A stretch of 64,000 bases of DNA from Tessaracoccus flavescens (GCF_001998865.1 NZ_CP019607.1:1674001-1738000); one strand, 5' to 3'; shown: positions 1 to 9,061, numbered from the stretch's first letter. The notes: generated by a model not told the origin, from the sequence alone. Program-made: numbers and translations.

Positions 1-1217
1 TCGAACTGACGCTCGACCCTGTCGAGATAGGAGTCTCGCCACAGTGGATCGTCCGAGGGGTTGCCCACCCAGTTGTCGTAGACGAAACCATGGGTCTCGA
101 GATCGCCTTCGTTGATGACCCAGAATCCCAGCTCGTCGGCAAGGTCGAAGAACTCGGGGTGAGGGGGGTAGTGGGAGGTGCGGATGGCATTGATGTTGGA
201 TCGCTTCATCAAGAGCATCGCTTCGCGGGTCTGCTCGCGGTCGAACACGCGCCCGTGATCCGGGTCATACTCGTGCTTGTTCACCCCCCGGAGTCGGAGC
301 TTGCGGCCGTTCACCCGCCACTCGTGGCCGACGATCTCCACGCGGCGGAACCCGACCCTGAGGTCAAGTGTTTCGACGGCGTTCGTGACCTCTGCCCGGT
401 ACAGACGAGGCACGTCGGCGCTCCACGGCTCCACCGGCCCGACGTCGATGGGCCCCACTTCCCGGGAACTGGCGAAAGTCTGCTCCACGCCCAGCTCTTC
501 CAACCGGACCGTGATGGGGAAGGCAGACTCGGTGGCTCGGACTTCAGGCAGGAGGCGACCCCGCTCAGCCACGGTGTCATAGTCTGCCCTCAGCCACACA
601 TCCTCGATCCCGTGCTCGGGGCGGGAGATGAGGGTGACCGCCCGGAAGATACCGGGGAGCCACCACTGGTCCTGGTTCTCCAGGTAAGTGGCGGCGGACC
701 ACTGATGCACCCGCACGTGCAGCACGTTCCTGCCGGGCCGCGCCTCGCTTGTGATGTCCAGCTCCTGCGCCAGCCGGCTTCCCCTGACCACACCCACACG
801 GGTCCCGTTCAGGGAGGCGATCGCGACGGACTCGACACCATCGAAGCGCAGGTACAACTGATGGTCCAGCATCTCGTCGGAGAGCTCGAAGGTGACGCGG
901 TAGTCGCCGGTGGGGTTGTCGTCCGGGACGTGGGGCGCATCCATCGGGAAGGGATACGACACGTTGGTGTAGATGGGTTGGCCCCATTCGGGGCGGCCCT
1001 GCAACACCCAGTGGGCCGGCACCTCGATGTCATCCCAGGCGGAGTCGTCAAACTCGACCGCCGCCACACCTTCTCCCGGCGCCGGTGGCCGCGGGGAGAA
1101 GCGGAACCGCCACGTTCCGCTCAGGTCAAGCTGGGGCGCGGTGGTGGCGACCCTCGCGCGCGGAGGAACCCGACGCCCGGACCCTGGACTCAACGAAATG
1201 ATCTCTGACATCGCCAT
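1..1217 (-). CDS. Beta-galactosidase, glycoside hydrolase family 2 (N-terminal part)
   Basis: The minus frame is open from the ATG at 1217 to the window edge (about 405 codons), so the C-terminus lies outside. The protein begins MAMSEIISLSPG. It then shows the GH2 sugar-binding jelly roll (LSGTWRFRFSP near residue 32, PAHWVLQGRPEWGQPIYTN, QWWLPGIFRAV), the immunoglobulin-like domain, and the start of the catalytic barrel (GVNKHEYDPDHGR, then NAIRTSHYPPHPEFFDLADELG). These blocks are typical of LacZ-type enzymes that hydrolyse beta-galactosides in the cytoplasm. The acid/base and nucleophile glutamates should lie beyond the window. A weak GAGAG precedes the start, and a second ATG lies two codons in. 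It is co-oriented with the downstream-numbered GH20 gene, suggesting a glycan-degradation locus. Family is confident; substrate is inferred. Confidence 0.88.
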   Translation of the reverse strand, partial: MAMSEIISLSPGSGRRVPPRARVATTAPQLDLSGTWRFRFSPRPPAPGEGVAAVEFDDSAWDDIEVPAHWVLQGRPEWGQPIYTNVSYPFPMDAPHVPDDNPTGDYRVTFELSDEMLDHQLYLRFDGVESVAIASLNGTRVGVVRGSRLAQELDITSEARPGRNVLHVRVHQWSAATYLENQDQWWLPGIFRAVTLISRPEHGIEDVWLRADYDTVAERGRLLPEVRATESAFPITVRLEELGVEQTFASSREVGPIDVGPVEPWSADVPRLYRAEVTNAVETLDLRVGFRRVEIVGHEWRVNGRKLRLRGVNKHEYDPDHGRVFDREQTREAMLLMKRSNINAIRTSHYPPHPEFFDLADELGFWVINEGDLETHGFVYDNWVGNPSDDPLWRDSYLDRVERQF

Positions 1218-1442
1218 GACTCTCTTCTCATCACCTTGAGTGGACCGGCAGCCAGACGGGTCTGCCAGCCGCGTTGCGGGAACCGTAACCGTACCATCGG
1301 GGGAACGGCGCCGAGCAGCGGACCGACCCTCGGCGGCCTTGCTGTGCTGGCTCTGGTGAGCCGCGGCGCCCCGGGTGCCGGCAGCTTACCGAACAGCCGT
1401 CTTGCCGAACCCAGCAGCACCGCTTTCGTGACGGTCGCTCCC

Positions 1443-3077
1443 CTAGTAATTCGCCAGATCGGCGATTTGGGCGGCAGTGAGCGCCGGCCCGTGACCGTCT
1501 GGCCGCCGCCGTCTGCCCTCGCCACCGCGCTGCCAGGGGTGTGGACCCTCGAGCGGGCGGTGGTTGACGCCAGCGGCCTCCAGCCGTCGCAGGTGCGCGC
1601 GCAGTCGGGGTTCCAGTTCCGATGGCTCCACAGGTCCGCTCCAAGCCACCTCTGCAAGGACGCAGGTCCGGGGGAAGGCCATGTACTCCACCTCGGCGGG
1701 CGTGGTCATGAACTCCGTCCACACCTGGCCCTGGATCCCGAGCAGGTTCGGCAGGTGCTCATCGGCCACCCCGGCCACGGGGTCGAAGGAGGCCACGTCC
1801 TGCCAGCTGGACGGGGCCGGCTGGGCGAACGGTTCGTCGGGTGAGTCGGACTGGTAGTAGTCGAAGTAGTAGGGGACGTTCGACGCCATCACCACCTGGT
1901 GTCCGGCCGCCAGCGCCCGTCGGCCGGGTTCCCGACCGTGCCAAGACATGACGACCGCTTCCGGCATGTCGCCGTGGTCGACGATCTCATCCCAGCCAAC
2001 AGTAGTGCGGCCACGCTGCGCCAGCCAGTCGCGCAGGTGCTCGGTGAACCAGGGCTGCAGCCCCTCCACCCCGGCAAGACCACGTTCCCGCACCAGGCGG
2101 GCAGCGTCGTCGCTGCGCTCCCACTGCGCCGTGGGGCACTCGTCGCCACCGATGTGGATCCAGGGCGAGTCGAAGACGTCCAGCAACTCGGTGAAGACGT
2201 CCTCCACCATCGCCATCGTCTCGTCGCTGAGGTGCAGCACCTCCTCGAACACCCCGGGCCCTGTCGGCACCTCGGCGCCCTCGGCGCCCTCACCGAACTC
2301 CGGGTATGCCGCCAGCAATGCCCTGGTGTGGCCCGGCACGTCGATCTCCGGAACGATCGTAACCCCGCGCCGCTTCGCGTACGCGTTCAGCGCCCGTAGC
2401 TGGTCCTGGGTGTAGAAGCCACCGTGCGGGGTGCCGTCACCGGGGCTGCCGGGGACGAACACCGTCTCGGCCCGGGTGGCACCCACCGTGGTCAACCTCG
2501 GGTACTTGCGGACCTCGAACCGCCACCCTTGGTCTTCGTTCAGGTGGAGGTGGAAGCGGTTGAGCTTGTGCATCGCGAGCAGGTCAACGAACCGGTACAG
2601 AAAGGGCAGCGGCATGAAGTGCCGGGCCACGTCCAGATGCATCCCCCGCCAACCGAACTTGGGATCATCCACGATCCGCACGTGCGGCACCGCCAATTCC
2701 CCACCAGGCAGGGGGGCGAGACCGTGGGCCCAGTCCGGCATCAGTTGCCGCAGGGTCCCAAGTGCCGCGACGAGGCCGTCCCGGTCCGCGGCGTCTACGG
2801 TGATGCCGTCACTGCCGCAAACCAGCGTGTAGCTCGACGGCACACCCTCGGCCTCGCTGAGCCTGAGCAGCGCCCCCTCCTCAGCCGGCACCAGCCACAA
2901 CCCAGTCCCGCCGGCCAGCAGATCGGCTGCGGTCTCAACCCAGTCGCCGGGGCCCGAGACCGTCAGCCGAGCCGGGAGAACGAGAGCGCCCTCACCGAAC
3001 TCGACACTGCGTGGTTGCGGGACCAGTAGTGGTCGGGTCAGGGCTGCGTCGTGGTTCGTTGCTGTGGCGTGAGGCAC
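1443..3077 (-). CDS. Beta-N-acetylhexosaminidase, glycoside hydrolase family 20
   Basis: This 544-residue enzyme is predicted to release terminal N-acetylglucosamine or N-acetylgalactosamine by substrate-assisted catalysis. An N-terminal GH20b domain (LLVPQPRSVEFGEGALVLP) leads into the barrel. The barrel carries GWRGMHLDVARHF, HLHLNEDQGWRFEVRKYP, VPEIDVPGH and the catalytic Asp-Glu pair in IHIGGDECP. The C-terminal part has LLGIQGQVWTEF and EYMAFPR. I chose the GTG at 3077 because AGGAG lies 5 bp upstream and a good promoter lies at 3130-3157. The frame stays open to 3242, but that start would lie upstream of the promoter. No signal peptide is apparent from this start, so a cytoplasmic enzyme acting on imported chitobiose-like sugars is plausible. 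Confidence 0.9.
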   Translation of the reverse strand: MPHATATNHDAALTRPLLVPQPRSVEFGEGALVLPARLTVSGPGDWVETAADLLAGGTGLWLVPAEEGALLRLSEAEGVPSSYTLVCGSDGITVDAADRDGLVAALGTLRQLMPDWAHGLAPLPGGELAVPHVRIVDDPKFGWRGMHLDVARHFMPLPFLYRFVDLLAMHKLNRFHLHLNEDQGWRFEVRKYPRLTTVGATRAETVFVPGSPGDGTPHGGFYTQDQLRALNAYAKRRGVTIVPEIDVPGHTRALLAAYPEFGEGAEGAEVPTGPGVFEEVLHLSDETMAMVEDVFTELLDVFDSPWIHIGGDECPTAQWERSDDAARLVRERGLAGVEGLQPWFTEHLRDWLAQRGRTTVGWDEIVDHGDMPEAVVMSWHGREPGRRALAAGHQVVMASNVPYYFDYYQSDSPDEPFAQPAPSSWQDVASFDPVAGVADEHLPNLLGIQGQVWTEFMTTPAEVEYMAFPRTCVLAEVAWSGPVEPSELEPRLRAHLRRLEAAGVNHRPLEGPHPWQRGGEGRRRRPDGHGPALTAAQIADLANY

Positions 3078-3129
3078 CGATGCTCCTGCGGCTTGTGGGG
3101 GCGTCGCAAACGCCGCTGGCTTACGTGTG

Positions 3130-3157
3130 ACCTTACAACCCCGGGGGGCAGTGTCAA
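3130..3157 (-). promoter_or_regulatory. Sigma70-type promoter of the GH20 gene
   Basis: On the minus strand, TTGACA (3157-3152) and TAAGGT (3135-3130) are separated by 16 bp. They lie about 53 bp upstream of the GTG at 3077. This placement supports the shorter GH20 reading frame. Confidence 0.55.
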
Positions 3158-3335
3158 GGCGGCGATGAGCCTCGCTGGTGGCGGTGCCACCCCACATGCT
3201 CGGGAACTCGCTGGGCGCCTTGGACAGAGGCATTAGGGCCACACTCCGTGGCCGATGATGCCCAGTCGGAATATGGCCCAGATCTCAGCGCCAGCCGACC
3301 AGTCAGGATTCGAAGTAGCGCCAGCTGGCGGCGCG

Positions 3336-3653
3336 CTACAGCGGACCCTGGGCCCCAGACGTGCGGAGTAATCCTCCCACGCCGCGCTGCTGCGCGGCGG
3401 CCAGCCTTGCTCCGCGAAACCGGAGTCGGAGTAGCCGCATCATGTTCAGGTCCGCCTCATCCTGGATGGTCTCGCACCAGACCGCCGCTTCAACCCCGAT
3501 GACACCGTCGAAGTCGACCTCGGGCACTGCATCTGGAAACTCCCAGCTCACGGTGTCCGCGGCGGGCGCGGGTGACTTCGAAGGCTAGCCGAATACCTTG
3601 GGGAGGAAGGGGCAAGTGGTGTCCATCCGCGGGTCGAGGTAACCGAACGCCAT
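3336..3653 (-). pseudogene. Remnant of a second GH20 hexosaminidase (C-terminal part)
   Basis: One minus frame from the ATG at 3653 reads FGYLDPRMD, then meets a TAG, then continues in frame as VSWEFPDAVPEV, GVIGVEAAVWCETI and DEADLNMMRLLRLRF. This matches the order of the GH20 C-terminus (YLD..., W-P, the GVEA-W-ET block, then DIE-M-FPR). The intact gene at 1443-3077 has GIQGQVWTEF and VEYMAFPR in the same place. The internal stop and missing barrel make it a decayed paralogue or horizontally acquired relic. Identity rests on short blocks only. Confidence 0.5.
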
Positions 3654-3743
3654 GGGGCCCTGTGCTGGGGGCAGGTCCGGTGAGCGTAGCTGCGGCACCT
3701 CCGCACACCGTGCACATCGCCGTCTCGAGCGCCCCAGCTTGCA

Positions 3744-4997
3744 CTACTTCGGGTCATGCTCGCCTCGCACTTGATGATTGAGGAAGTACGCCACCAGATC
3801 CTCCGGAAGCTGCGGGAGATCCCGGGGCGTGGAGCCGTCTCGGATGGACTCGGTCGCCTGGATGGCGGTGGCCGCGGCGTACCAAGCACCCAGGGGGGAC
3901 GTGTCAGTGGGTCGTCCTGTGCGGACGAACTCAAGGAACTCGGTCATTGTGAGCATGTCGGCGTCGTGGTGGCCGTGGGCATCGCCGCTGATGGGATAGC
4001 GGGCGTCACCGTCCGGGTTGTATTGCGAGCGGCGGTTCCACAAGGTGATGTGGCCACCTTCCCCGTCGCCGAAGTTCTCGATGCGGCCCTCGGTGCCAAT
4101 GACGGTGTAGTTGCGCCAGTAATCCGGTGTGTAGTGGCACTGCTGATACGACACGTACGCGCCGGAGGCCATCTTGGCGGAGAACATGGAGAGGTCCTCG
4201 ACGTCGACCACGGGGTTGAGCCCCTTCTGCGTCAGCGGCGGCCAGTTGTCCACGTTGTACCATTCCCACATCAGCTTGCCGCTGCGGTCCTGTCGATCCG
4301 TGATGTCGCCGTAGACGGTCAACCCACCCATCCCCACGACGCGGGTGGCGTGCGAATCCGCCAGCCAGTTCATCACGTCGATGTCGTGCGCTGCCTTCTG
4401 CAGCAGCAGCCCGTTGCTATAGCGACGGTCCGCATGCCAGTCCTTGAAGTAGTAGTCGCCGCCTTCGCCCACGAAGTGCCGGCACCAGATGGCCTTGACC
4501 GCGCCGATCTCCCCACGTCGGATGATGTCACGCATGGTGCGCACGACGCTCATGTGCCTCATGTTGTGGCCGACGTAGAGACGGGTGCCCGTGTCGTAGG
4601 CCGTCTGTAAGATGCGCGTGGCGCCGTCGAGTTCAATGGCCATCGGCTTTTCCAGATACACGGGGATCCCTGCGTCGAGAAGTCGGCACGTGATCTCGGC
4701 GTGGGTGTCATCTGGGGAGGTCACCACGGCCGCATCCAAGCCGACGGCGATGAAGGCGTCGAGGTTGTCGGTGATCACAACGCCCGCAGGGTCGATACGA
4801 GTCCAGCCGCGAAGGCGGGCCTCGGTCTCGGGACGCGGGTCACATGCCGCGACCACCTGCGCATCGTTGTGCGGCAGTTCAGCGTGGGCGAGGATGGTGG
4901 AGCGGGCGCCCACACCCACCACGCCGACCCTGAGTGTTGCAGGGGAGGGCGCTGCGTCTTCGGCAACCGTGCCGACGCCGGTGGGCTCTGTGGTCAT
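3744..4997 (-). CDS. Gfo/Idh/MocA family NAD(P)-dependent oxidoreductase
   Basis: The 417-residue protein has an N-terminal Rossmann fold (RVGVVGVGARSTILAHAEL, residues ~23-41). It also has the family EKP motif (VYLEKPMAIEL) and the C-terminal alpha/beta domain with HDIDVMNWL, which supplies the usual catalytic histidine/aspartate region. A short polar stretch of about 20 residues precedes the nucleotide fold. AAGGAG lies 12 bp before the ATG at 4997. It lies upstream of, and in the same direction as, the GH20 and GH2 genes, so oxidation or rearrangement of a sugar released by those hydrolases is a reasonable guess. The actual substrate cannot be read from the sequence. Confidence 0.88.
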   Translation of the reverse strand: MTTEPTGVGTVAEDAAPSPATLRVGVVGVGARSTILAHAELPHNDAQVVAACDPRPETEARLRGWTRIDPAGVVITDNLDAFIAVGLDAAVVTSPDDTHAEITCRLLDAGIPVYLEKPMAIELDGATRILQTAYDTGTRLYVGHNMRHMSVVRTMRDIIRRGEIGAVKAIWCRHFVGEGGDYYFKDWHADRRYSNGLLLQKAAHDIDVMNWLADSHATRVVGMGGLTVYGDITDRQDRSGKLMWEWYNVDNWPPLTQKGLNPVVDVEDLSMFSAKMASGAYVSYQQCHYTPDYWRNYTVIGTEGRIENFGDGEGGHITLWNRRSQYNPDGDARYPISGDAHGHHDADMLTMTEFLEFVRTGRPTDTSPLGAWYAAATAIQATESIRDGSTPRDLPQLPEDLVAYFLNHQVRGEHDPK

Positions 4998-5316
4998 GAT
5001 TGGTTCGATCTCCTTCGGGTTCGCTGGGTGGAACGCCCCTGATGCCGATCAGCCTAGTTTGGGCTCGTGCCAAATGCGAATGTCCAGAGAGACTCACATG
5101 TGGTTCTTGGGTAGCAGCTGACTCTTCGGTGGCTGAATGATGCCGCGCACCTCCCGCGGGGGGCACGACGTCGCAGCCCAGACGAGCCGATCAGTCGGGC
5201 CGACGCGCGGATCGCTGCGGATCGTGAAGCGTCTGGGATTCATGCCGCTGCTTATCTGGGCTGGCCCTCGGTGAGGGGTGAACCGCCCCGGGTGGAGGGT
5301 CTGATTCCACGGAAGG
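4998..5316. other. Intergenic region with the left end of IS3 copy 1
   Basis: The first part should carry the promoter of the oxidoreductase at 4997, but no clear -35/-10 pair stands out. From about 5270 the sequence GGTGAACCGCCCCGGG resembles the terminal repeat of actinobacterial IS3 elements and precedes the orfA start at 5317. No credible gene is seen here. Confidence 0.4.
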
Positions 5317-5611
5317 ATGACGACCATGCCAGCACCGAGGAAGTATCCGCAGGAGTTGCGGGACCGCTCGATCCGTCTGGTTCTTGAGGCGCTGAGGGAG
5401 GACCAGGCGCTGTCGGTGAACCAGGCGGTGATCCGGATCGGGCAGCGTGTCGGGGTGAACCCGGACACGCTGCGCGGCTGGGTGAAGCAGTCGCGTATCG
5501 ACGCGGGCGATGTACCGGGGACCACTACCGGTGACGCGGCCAGTCAGAGCGTTGGAGCAGGAGGTGCGTGAGTTGAAGAGCGCCAACGAGATTCTGCTCG
5601 CGGCCTCGTCT
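5317..5611 (+). pseudogene. IS3-family transposase OrfA, 5' part (copy 1, interrupted)
   Basis: The N-terminal IS3 OrfA helix-turn-helix is clear: PAPRKYPQELRDRSIRLVLE, then NPDTLRGWVKQSRIDAGDVPGTTT. Around 5540 the frame is lost (net 2-bp deletion or 1-bp gain). The continuation ALEQEVRELKSANEILLAASS is in a different frame. At about 5611 the gene is cut by a Tn554-like transposon. Its last residues (FFARELDPRLPW) reappear at 8594-8633 on the other side. The copy therefore carries two separate inactivating lesions. Confidence 0.85.
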
Positions 5612-5624
5612 TATGTGGGTGATC
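5612..5624. repeat. Left terminal inverted repeat of transposon A
   Basis: TATGTGGGTGATC is the 13-bp partner of the repeat at 8574-8586, with one mismatch. It begins directly at the break in the IS3 orfA frame. Confidence 0.6.
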
Positions 5625-5628
5625 GCTG

Positions 5629-7479
5629 TCAAGCGGTGGCTTGATCGAGGCCTTCGAGGAGGTTGGTGTAGATCTCGGCGCGGCGGGTTTGGCCTTTGGC
5701 GCAGGCGTCGTCTCGTTGGGCGATGAGGGTGGGCCGGTGCTGCTGGGTGGTGAAGAACATGGGGCAGGTTTCGCAGATCGTTTCGTAGCGGCAATCGAGC
5801 TCGACGGGCCGGCGGCAGTAGCCGTTGCCCAAGAGTCGTTTGTTGACCTCCGCATGCAGGGCGGTCATGGCTGGCCCGGCGGCCTCGGCGGGCAGGACGG
5901 GGATGGCGGGCTCAGCATCTTGGTAGAGGGCTTCGATCTTGCTGGTGACTTGGAAGTACTGGTCGGCGACGGTGCGGTCACCGATGCGGGCGTAGACCAT
6001 CGTCATCGACAAGTCGGCGTGGCCCAGTAGCGCGGCGATCGCTTCGAGGCTCATGCCGCGGTTGATGGCTTGGGTGGCAAGGGTGTGGCGCAGTTGGTGG
6101 GGGTGGACGTGGCCGATGCCCGCGGCAGTGGCGGCTTTCTGGACGGCTTTGTCGACGCGGGTTGGTGGAATGGGTCGTCCGCGTTCGAGCAGGAGCAGGT
6201 CGCTGGCCTGCCAGGACGGGCGGTGGGCGATCCAGGCGTCGATGAGGGTTTTGAGGGCCGGGTCGAGGGGGATGTAGCGGTCGGTGTGGAGTTTCCCGAC
6301 CGGGGTGCGAAGCCAGTAGCCGGTGCCGATCTGGACGACGGCGTTGATGCGTAGTCCGAGTAGTTCGCCGCGTCGCATGCCGGTGTGGGCCAGGATCTGG
6401 ATCATCAACCGGTCGAGTTCGTCGGGTAGCTGTGCGGCGGCGGTCATGAACGCGGCAGCACGGGCATCGTCGAGGAACTTGGGCAGTGGCTTGTCCAAGC
6501 GTGGACGGTCTTCGCGGAAGACCAGAGCGCCGGTGGGCAGGTCGGGATAGCTCCATTCGGTGATACGGGTGAAGAAGGTATGCAGGTGACCCATCCGCAT
6601 GCCCAACGTGGTCTTTGACAACCCGGTCTGGCCGCGGTAGCCGGGTCGTTGATCAAGCCAGGAGCGGTAGTCCTCGATGTGGCAGCGCTGCAGGTCGGCG
6701 ATGCGATTGACCTCGGGGTGGTGGGCGATGAGGTATCCGGCGAATTGCCGCAGGGTGGTCTCGAACAGTGTCACTGATGAGGGCCGTAGTGAGGCGTGGC
6801 ATTGCTGCAGGTAGCGGCGCATCGTGGCAGCCATCACCGGAACATGGGTGGTGATCTGTTCCCAGTCGACCTCGGCGGCGCTGCGCGTCGCCCATGGCCG
6901 GCGGACAGCCGGTTGCGGTGCTTGCCCGCGGTGGAACATCACCGCATCCAGCCCGAACAGTGGCGTCGACAACCATCGGGGCGGCGCGCTCGCTCGGGAG
7001 GCCATCACGGCATCGAAGTAGCTGGTGCGCGCCTGCTGGTAGGTCTGTGTGGTCAGGGCATCAGGGCTGGTGCCGGCGATCACGCAGATGCGCGCCAGAT
7101 GGGACCACATGCGTCGGCTTTGTGCCGTGGTGAAGCCCAGCTCGAGGGCTTGGGTGGTGAATCTGTCGCGCTGCTCGGGATAGGCGTCAGCGATGTAGAT
7201 GCCCCAGTGGCAGCATGACTGGGAGACGAAGTCCGGGATGACCGGCAGGCTGCTGGCGATGGCGGCGTGAGCAGCGAACGACATCACCTCGGTGCGGACC
7301 TGGCGGCGTTGCTCGACGCTGGCGTGGTTCCAGCCGTCGAGATCACCGAACAGCCGACCGAAGCGCTGTGCCGCCAAGCGACGGCCCTTCGCCGACGCTG
7401 AGCTGGAAGCAGCCGCAATGTAGGAGGCCGTCACCTCCTCAAGAGCCGGACTGGTGCTGGTAGGGGCAACAGCGGTCAT
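5629..7479 (-). CDS. Tyrosine recombinase, TnpB-like, with fused C-terminal cysteine-rich domain (transposon A)
   Basis: This 616-residue integrase-family protein has an N-terminal SAM-like core-binding region. Its catalytic domain has arginine in HTGMRRGELLGL, lysine in PVGKLHTDRYIPL, HxxR in HPHQLRHTLAT, and GHADLSMTMVYARI with the tyrosine nucleophile. After the catalytic domain comes an extension of about 75 residues containing GYCRRPVELDCRYETICETC. The three-cysteine pattern of this extension is found as a separate small ORF in transposon B. The start overlaps the stop of the partner recombinase by 4 bp (ATGA), so the two are translationally coupled. The length fits Tn554 TnpB (about 630 residues). 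Confidence 0.87.
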   Translation of the reverse strand: MTAVAPTSTSPALEEVTASYIAAASSSASAKGRRLAAQRFGRLFGDLDGWNHASVEQRRQVRTEVMSFAAHAAIASSLPVIPDFVSQSCCHWGIYIADAYPEQRDRFTTQALELGFTTAQSRRMWSHLARICVIAGTSPDALTTQTYQQARTSYFDAVMASRASAPPRWLSTPLFGLDAVMFHRGQAPQPAVRRPWATRSAAEVDWEQITTHVPVMAATMRRYLQQCHASLRPSSVTLFETTLRQFAGYLIAHHPEVNRIADLQRCHIEDYRSWLDQRPGYRGQTGLSKTTLGMRMGHLHTFFTRITEWSYPDLPTGALVFREDRPRLDKPLPKFLDDARAAAFMTAAAQLPDELDRLMIQILAHTGMRRGELLGLRINAVVQIGTGYWLRTPVGKLHTDRYIPLDPALKTLIDAWIAHRPSWQASDLLLLERGRPIPPTRVDKAVQKAATAAGIGHVHPHQLRHTLATQAINRGMSLEAIAALLGHADLSMTMVYARIGDRTVADQYFQVTSKIEALYQDAEPAIPVLPAEAAGPAMTALHAEVNKRLLGNGYCRRPVELDCRYETICETCPMFFTTQQHRPTLIAQRDDACAKGQTRRAEIYTNLLEGLDQATA

Positions 7480-8579
7480 GGACGGGGCCCTTCCTCGATG
7501 GGTGGGTAGACGTCGCTCAACACCTGCATGGCGTCGCGGTACTGGTCAGCGAGCCAGTCGTTGGACAAGTGGAGGTAGATGCGGGTGGTCTCCAGGTTGG
7601 CGTGGCCGGCCTGGGCCTGAATCGCCTCCAAGGCCATGCCCGCCTCCCTCAGCCGGGTGAAGCATGTGTGACGCAGTTCGTGGCAGGTCGCGTGTCGCAA
7701 CCCCGCGCGACCTCGGGCCCCAGCAAGGACTTCGTCCAGCCCTGCTGCGCTCAACGGCATGCCGCGGCGGGGTCCCTTCAACACCACGAACACCAACCCG
7801 GTGTCACACTCCTGGGGACGCTCGGTGGTCAGGTAGGCGGCCAGGTGGGTGAAGAACGCGTCGACGACCGGGACGATACGTTCGTGGCCGCCCTTGCCCT
7901 GGTGGACGAAGACCCGTCCATCGCCCAGCTGGATGTCGGCCAGACGCAGGCCCAGCACCTCACAGCGTCGCAGTCCGGCGTGCAGCATCAGCGTGACCAT
8001 CGCCCGGTCCCGCTCGGTGCGCAACGCGCCCATCAACGCGACCGCCTCGCCCGGCGACAGCACCTGCGGCAGCCGTTTTGGAGCACGGACCAGCGGCGAG
8101 CCCCGCAACGACCGCGACCGGGGCGTCATCGACCGAGGAACCGGCTGCCGCTCACACACACCGCGGGCCAGCAGGTAGTCGAACAGCGAGGTGACCGTGG
8201 CCAGGCGGCGTTTGATCGTGGACGCCGCCAGGCCCTGCTCGCCGTCGACCAACCGGACCACGTTGCCGCCATGGCGAGGTTCACGCTGCTGCTCGATGAA
8301 AGCCAACACATCCGCCGTGCCCACCCCAACCGGTGGCTTGCCCACCACCGTGAAGAAGACCTTCAAGTCGAAGGCCTGCGCCAACACCGAATTGGGTCGC
8401 AGACGCGCCGCGGTGAACCTCAGATACTCGTCCACCCACTGCTCACCCAACCTGGGTGGCTGCCCCTCCACGAAGACCAGCTGTGGCACGAACCCATCCA
8501 TCACTGGCCCCCAGCCACTCGAAGACACCACCATCGTCACCGCCGCATCGACGGCCTGCTTCATCGGGGTCCAGATCAC
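7476..8579 (-). CDS. Tyrosine recombinase, TnpA-like (transposon A)
   Basis: The 367-residue site-specific recombinase has a SAM-like N-terminal domain (YLRFTAARLRPNSVLAQAFDL). The catalytic residues are all visible: R in HAGLRRCEVLGLRL, K in HQGKGGHERIVPV, HxxR in CHELRHTCFTRL, H in AGHANLETTRIYLHL and the tyrosine in that last motif. The GTG at 8579 lies inside the terminal inverted repeat; ATG at 8564 (MKQAVDAAV) is an alternative. It is the upstream gene of a two-gene operon and matches Tn554 TnpA in size and order. The pair should act together to excise and insert the element. Confidence 0.85.
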   Translation of the reverse strand: MIWTPMKQAVDAAVTMVVSSSGWGPVMDGFVPQLVFVEGQPPRLGEQWVDEYLRFTAARLRPNSVLAQAFDLKVFFTVVGKPPVGVGTADVLAFIEQQREPRHGGNVVRLVDGEQGLAASTIKRRLATVTSLFDYLLARGVCERQPVPRSMTPRSRSLRGSPLVRAPKRLPQVLSPGEAVALMGALRTERDRAMVTLMLHAGLRRCEVLGLRLADIQLGDGRVFVHQGKGGHERIVPVVDAFFTHLAAYLTTERPQECDTGLVFVVLKGPRRGMPLSAAGLDEVLAGARGRAGLRHATCHELRHTCFTRLREAGMALEAIQAQAGHANLETTRIYLHLSNDWLADQYRDAMQVLSDVYPPIEEGPRP

Positions 8580-8586
8580 CTACATA
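8574..8586. repeat. Right terminal inverted repeat of transposon A
   Basis: Complement of TATGTAGGTGATC, matching the left end at 12 of 13 positions. It contains the possible GTG start of the TnpA-like gene. Confidence 0.6.
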
Positions 8587-9061
8587 TCAAGCCTTTCTTT
8601 GCGCGGGAGCTCGACCCGCGACTGCCGTGGTGATCAGTTTCATCGCCGATCACAAGCTGAGGTTCGGGGTCGAGCCGATCTGCCGGGTGCTCACTGGGCA
8701 TGGCTGCAAGATCGCCCCTTCTACCTACTACGCGGCCAGAGACCGGATGCCGTCGAAGCGGGCACGCTCCGATGAGACGGTGTGGGAGCGTATCGAGGTG
8801 CTACAGGCCGACCGGTCCAAGGGCCGAGGGGTGGCCGGCTACCGCAAGATGTGGCATCTGCTGAAACGAGAGGGCCTCCAGGTGGCGCGGTGCACGGTGT
8901 CGCGGCTGATGCGCGAGCACGGAATGCAGGGCGCCCGCAAGGGACGGCGATTCGCCACCACCCACCCCGATCATGCCTCCGCGCGGCCACCGGATCTCGT
9001 GCACCGCGACTTCTCCGCCCCGGCACCCAACCGGTTGTGGATCGTCGATTGGGTCCGCTGA
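8587..9061 (+). pseudogene. IS3 copy 1: end of OrfA and truncated OrfB (DDE transposase)
   Basis: The OrfA tail FFARELDPRLPW resumes at 8594 and stops at 8633. OrfB starts in the overlapping -1 frame near the GTG at 8627 (VVISFIADHKLRFGVEPICR). It includes PSTYYAARDR, GRGVAGYRKMWHLLKREG and TVSRLMREHGMQGARKG. It ends at NRLWIVD, just where the first catalytic aspartate of the DDE triad occurs, because another IS3 copy in the opposite orientation abuts at about 9055. The catalytic core is lost, so this copy is dead. Confidence 0.85.

Larger units (their letters stand above)
5612..8586 (-). mobile_element. Tn554-like transposon A (paired tyrosine recombinases) inserted in IS3 copy 1
   Basis: The 2.97-kb segment splits an IS3 orfA reading frame exactly between its SS and FFARELD codons. 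It holds only two overlapping tyrosine recombinase genes on the minus strand. Its ends are 13-bp inverted repeats with one mismatch (TATGTGGGTGATC at 5612-5624; complement of TATGTAGGTGATC at 8574-8586). A few non-IS3 bases (TCAAGC) remain at the right junction, as expected of Tn554/Tn916-type coupling sequences. No cargo gene is present. Confidence 0.75.

Noticed and set aside
90..1208. Long plus-strand open frame (372 codons)
   Set aside because: It is the antisense shadow of the GH2 beta-galactosidase on the minus strand, which shows recognisable family motifs.
3078..3242. N-terminal extension of the GH20 gene to the ATG at 3242
   Set aside because: It would start upstream of a good minus-strand promoter (3130-3157), and a GTG with AGGAG at 3077 fits better.
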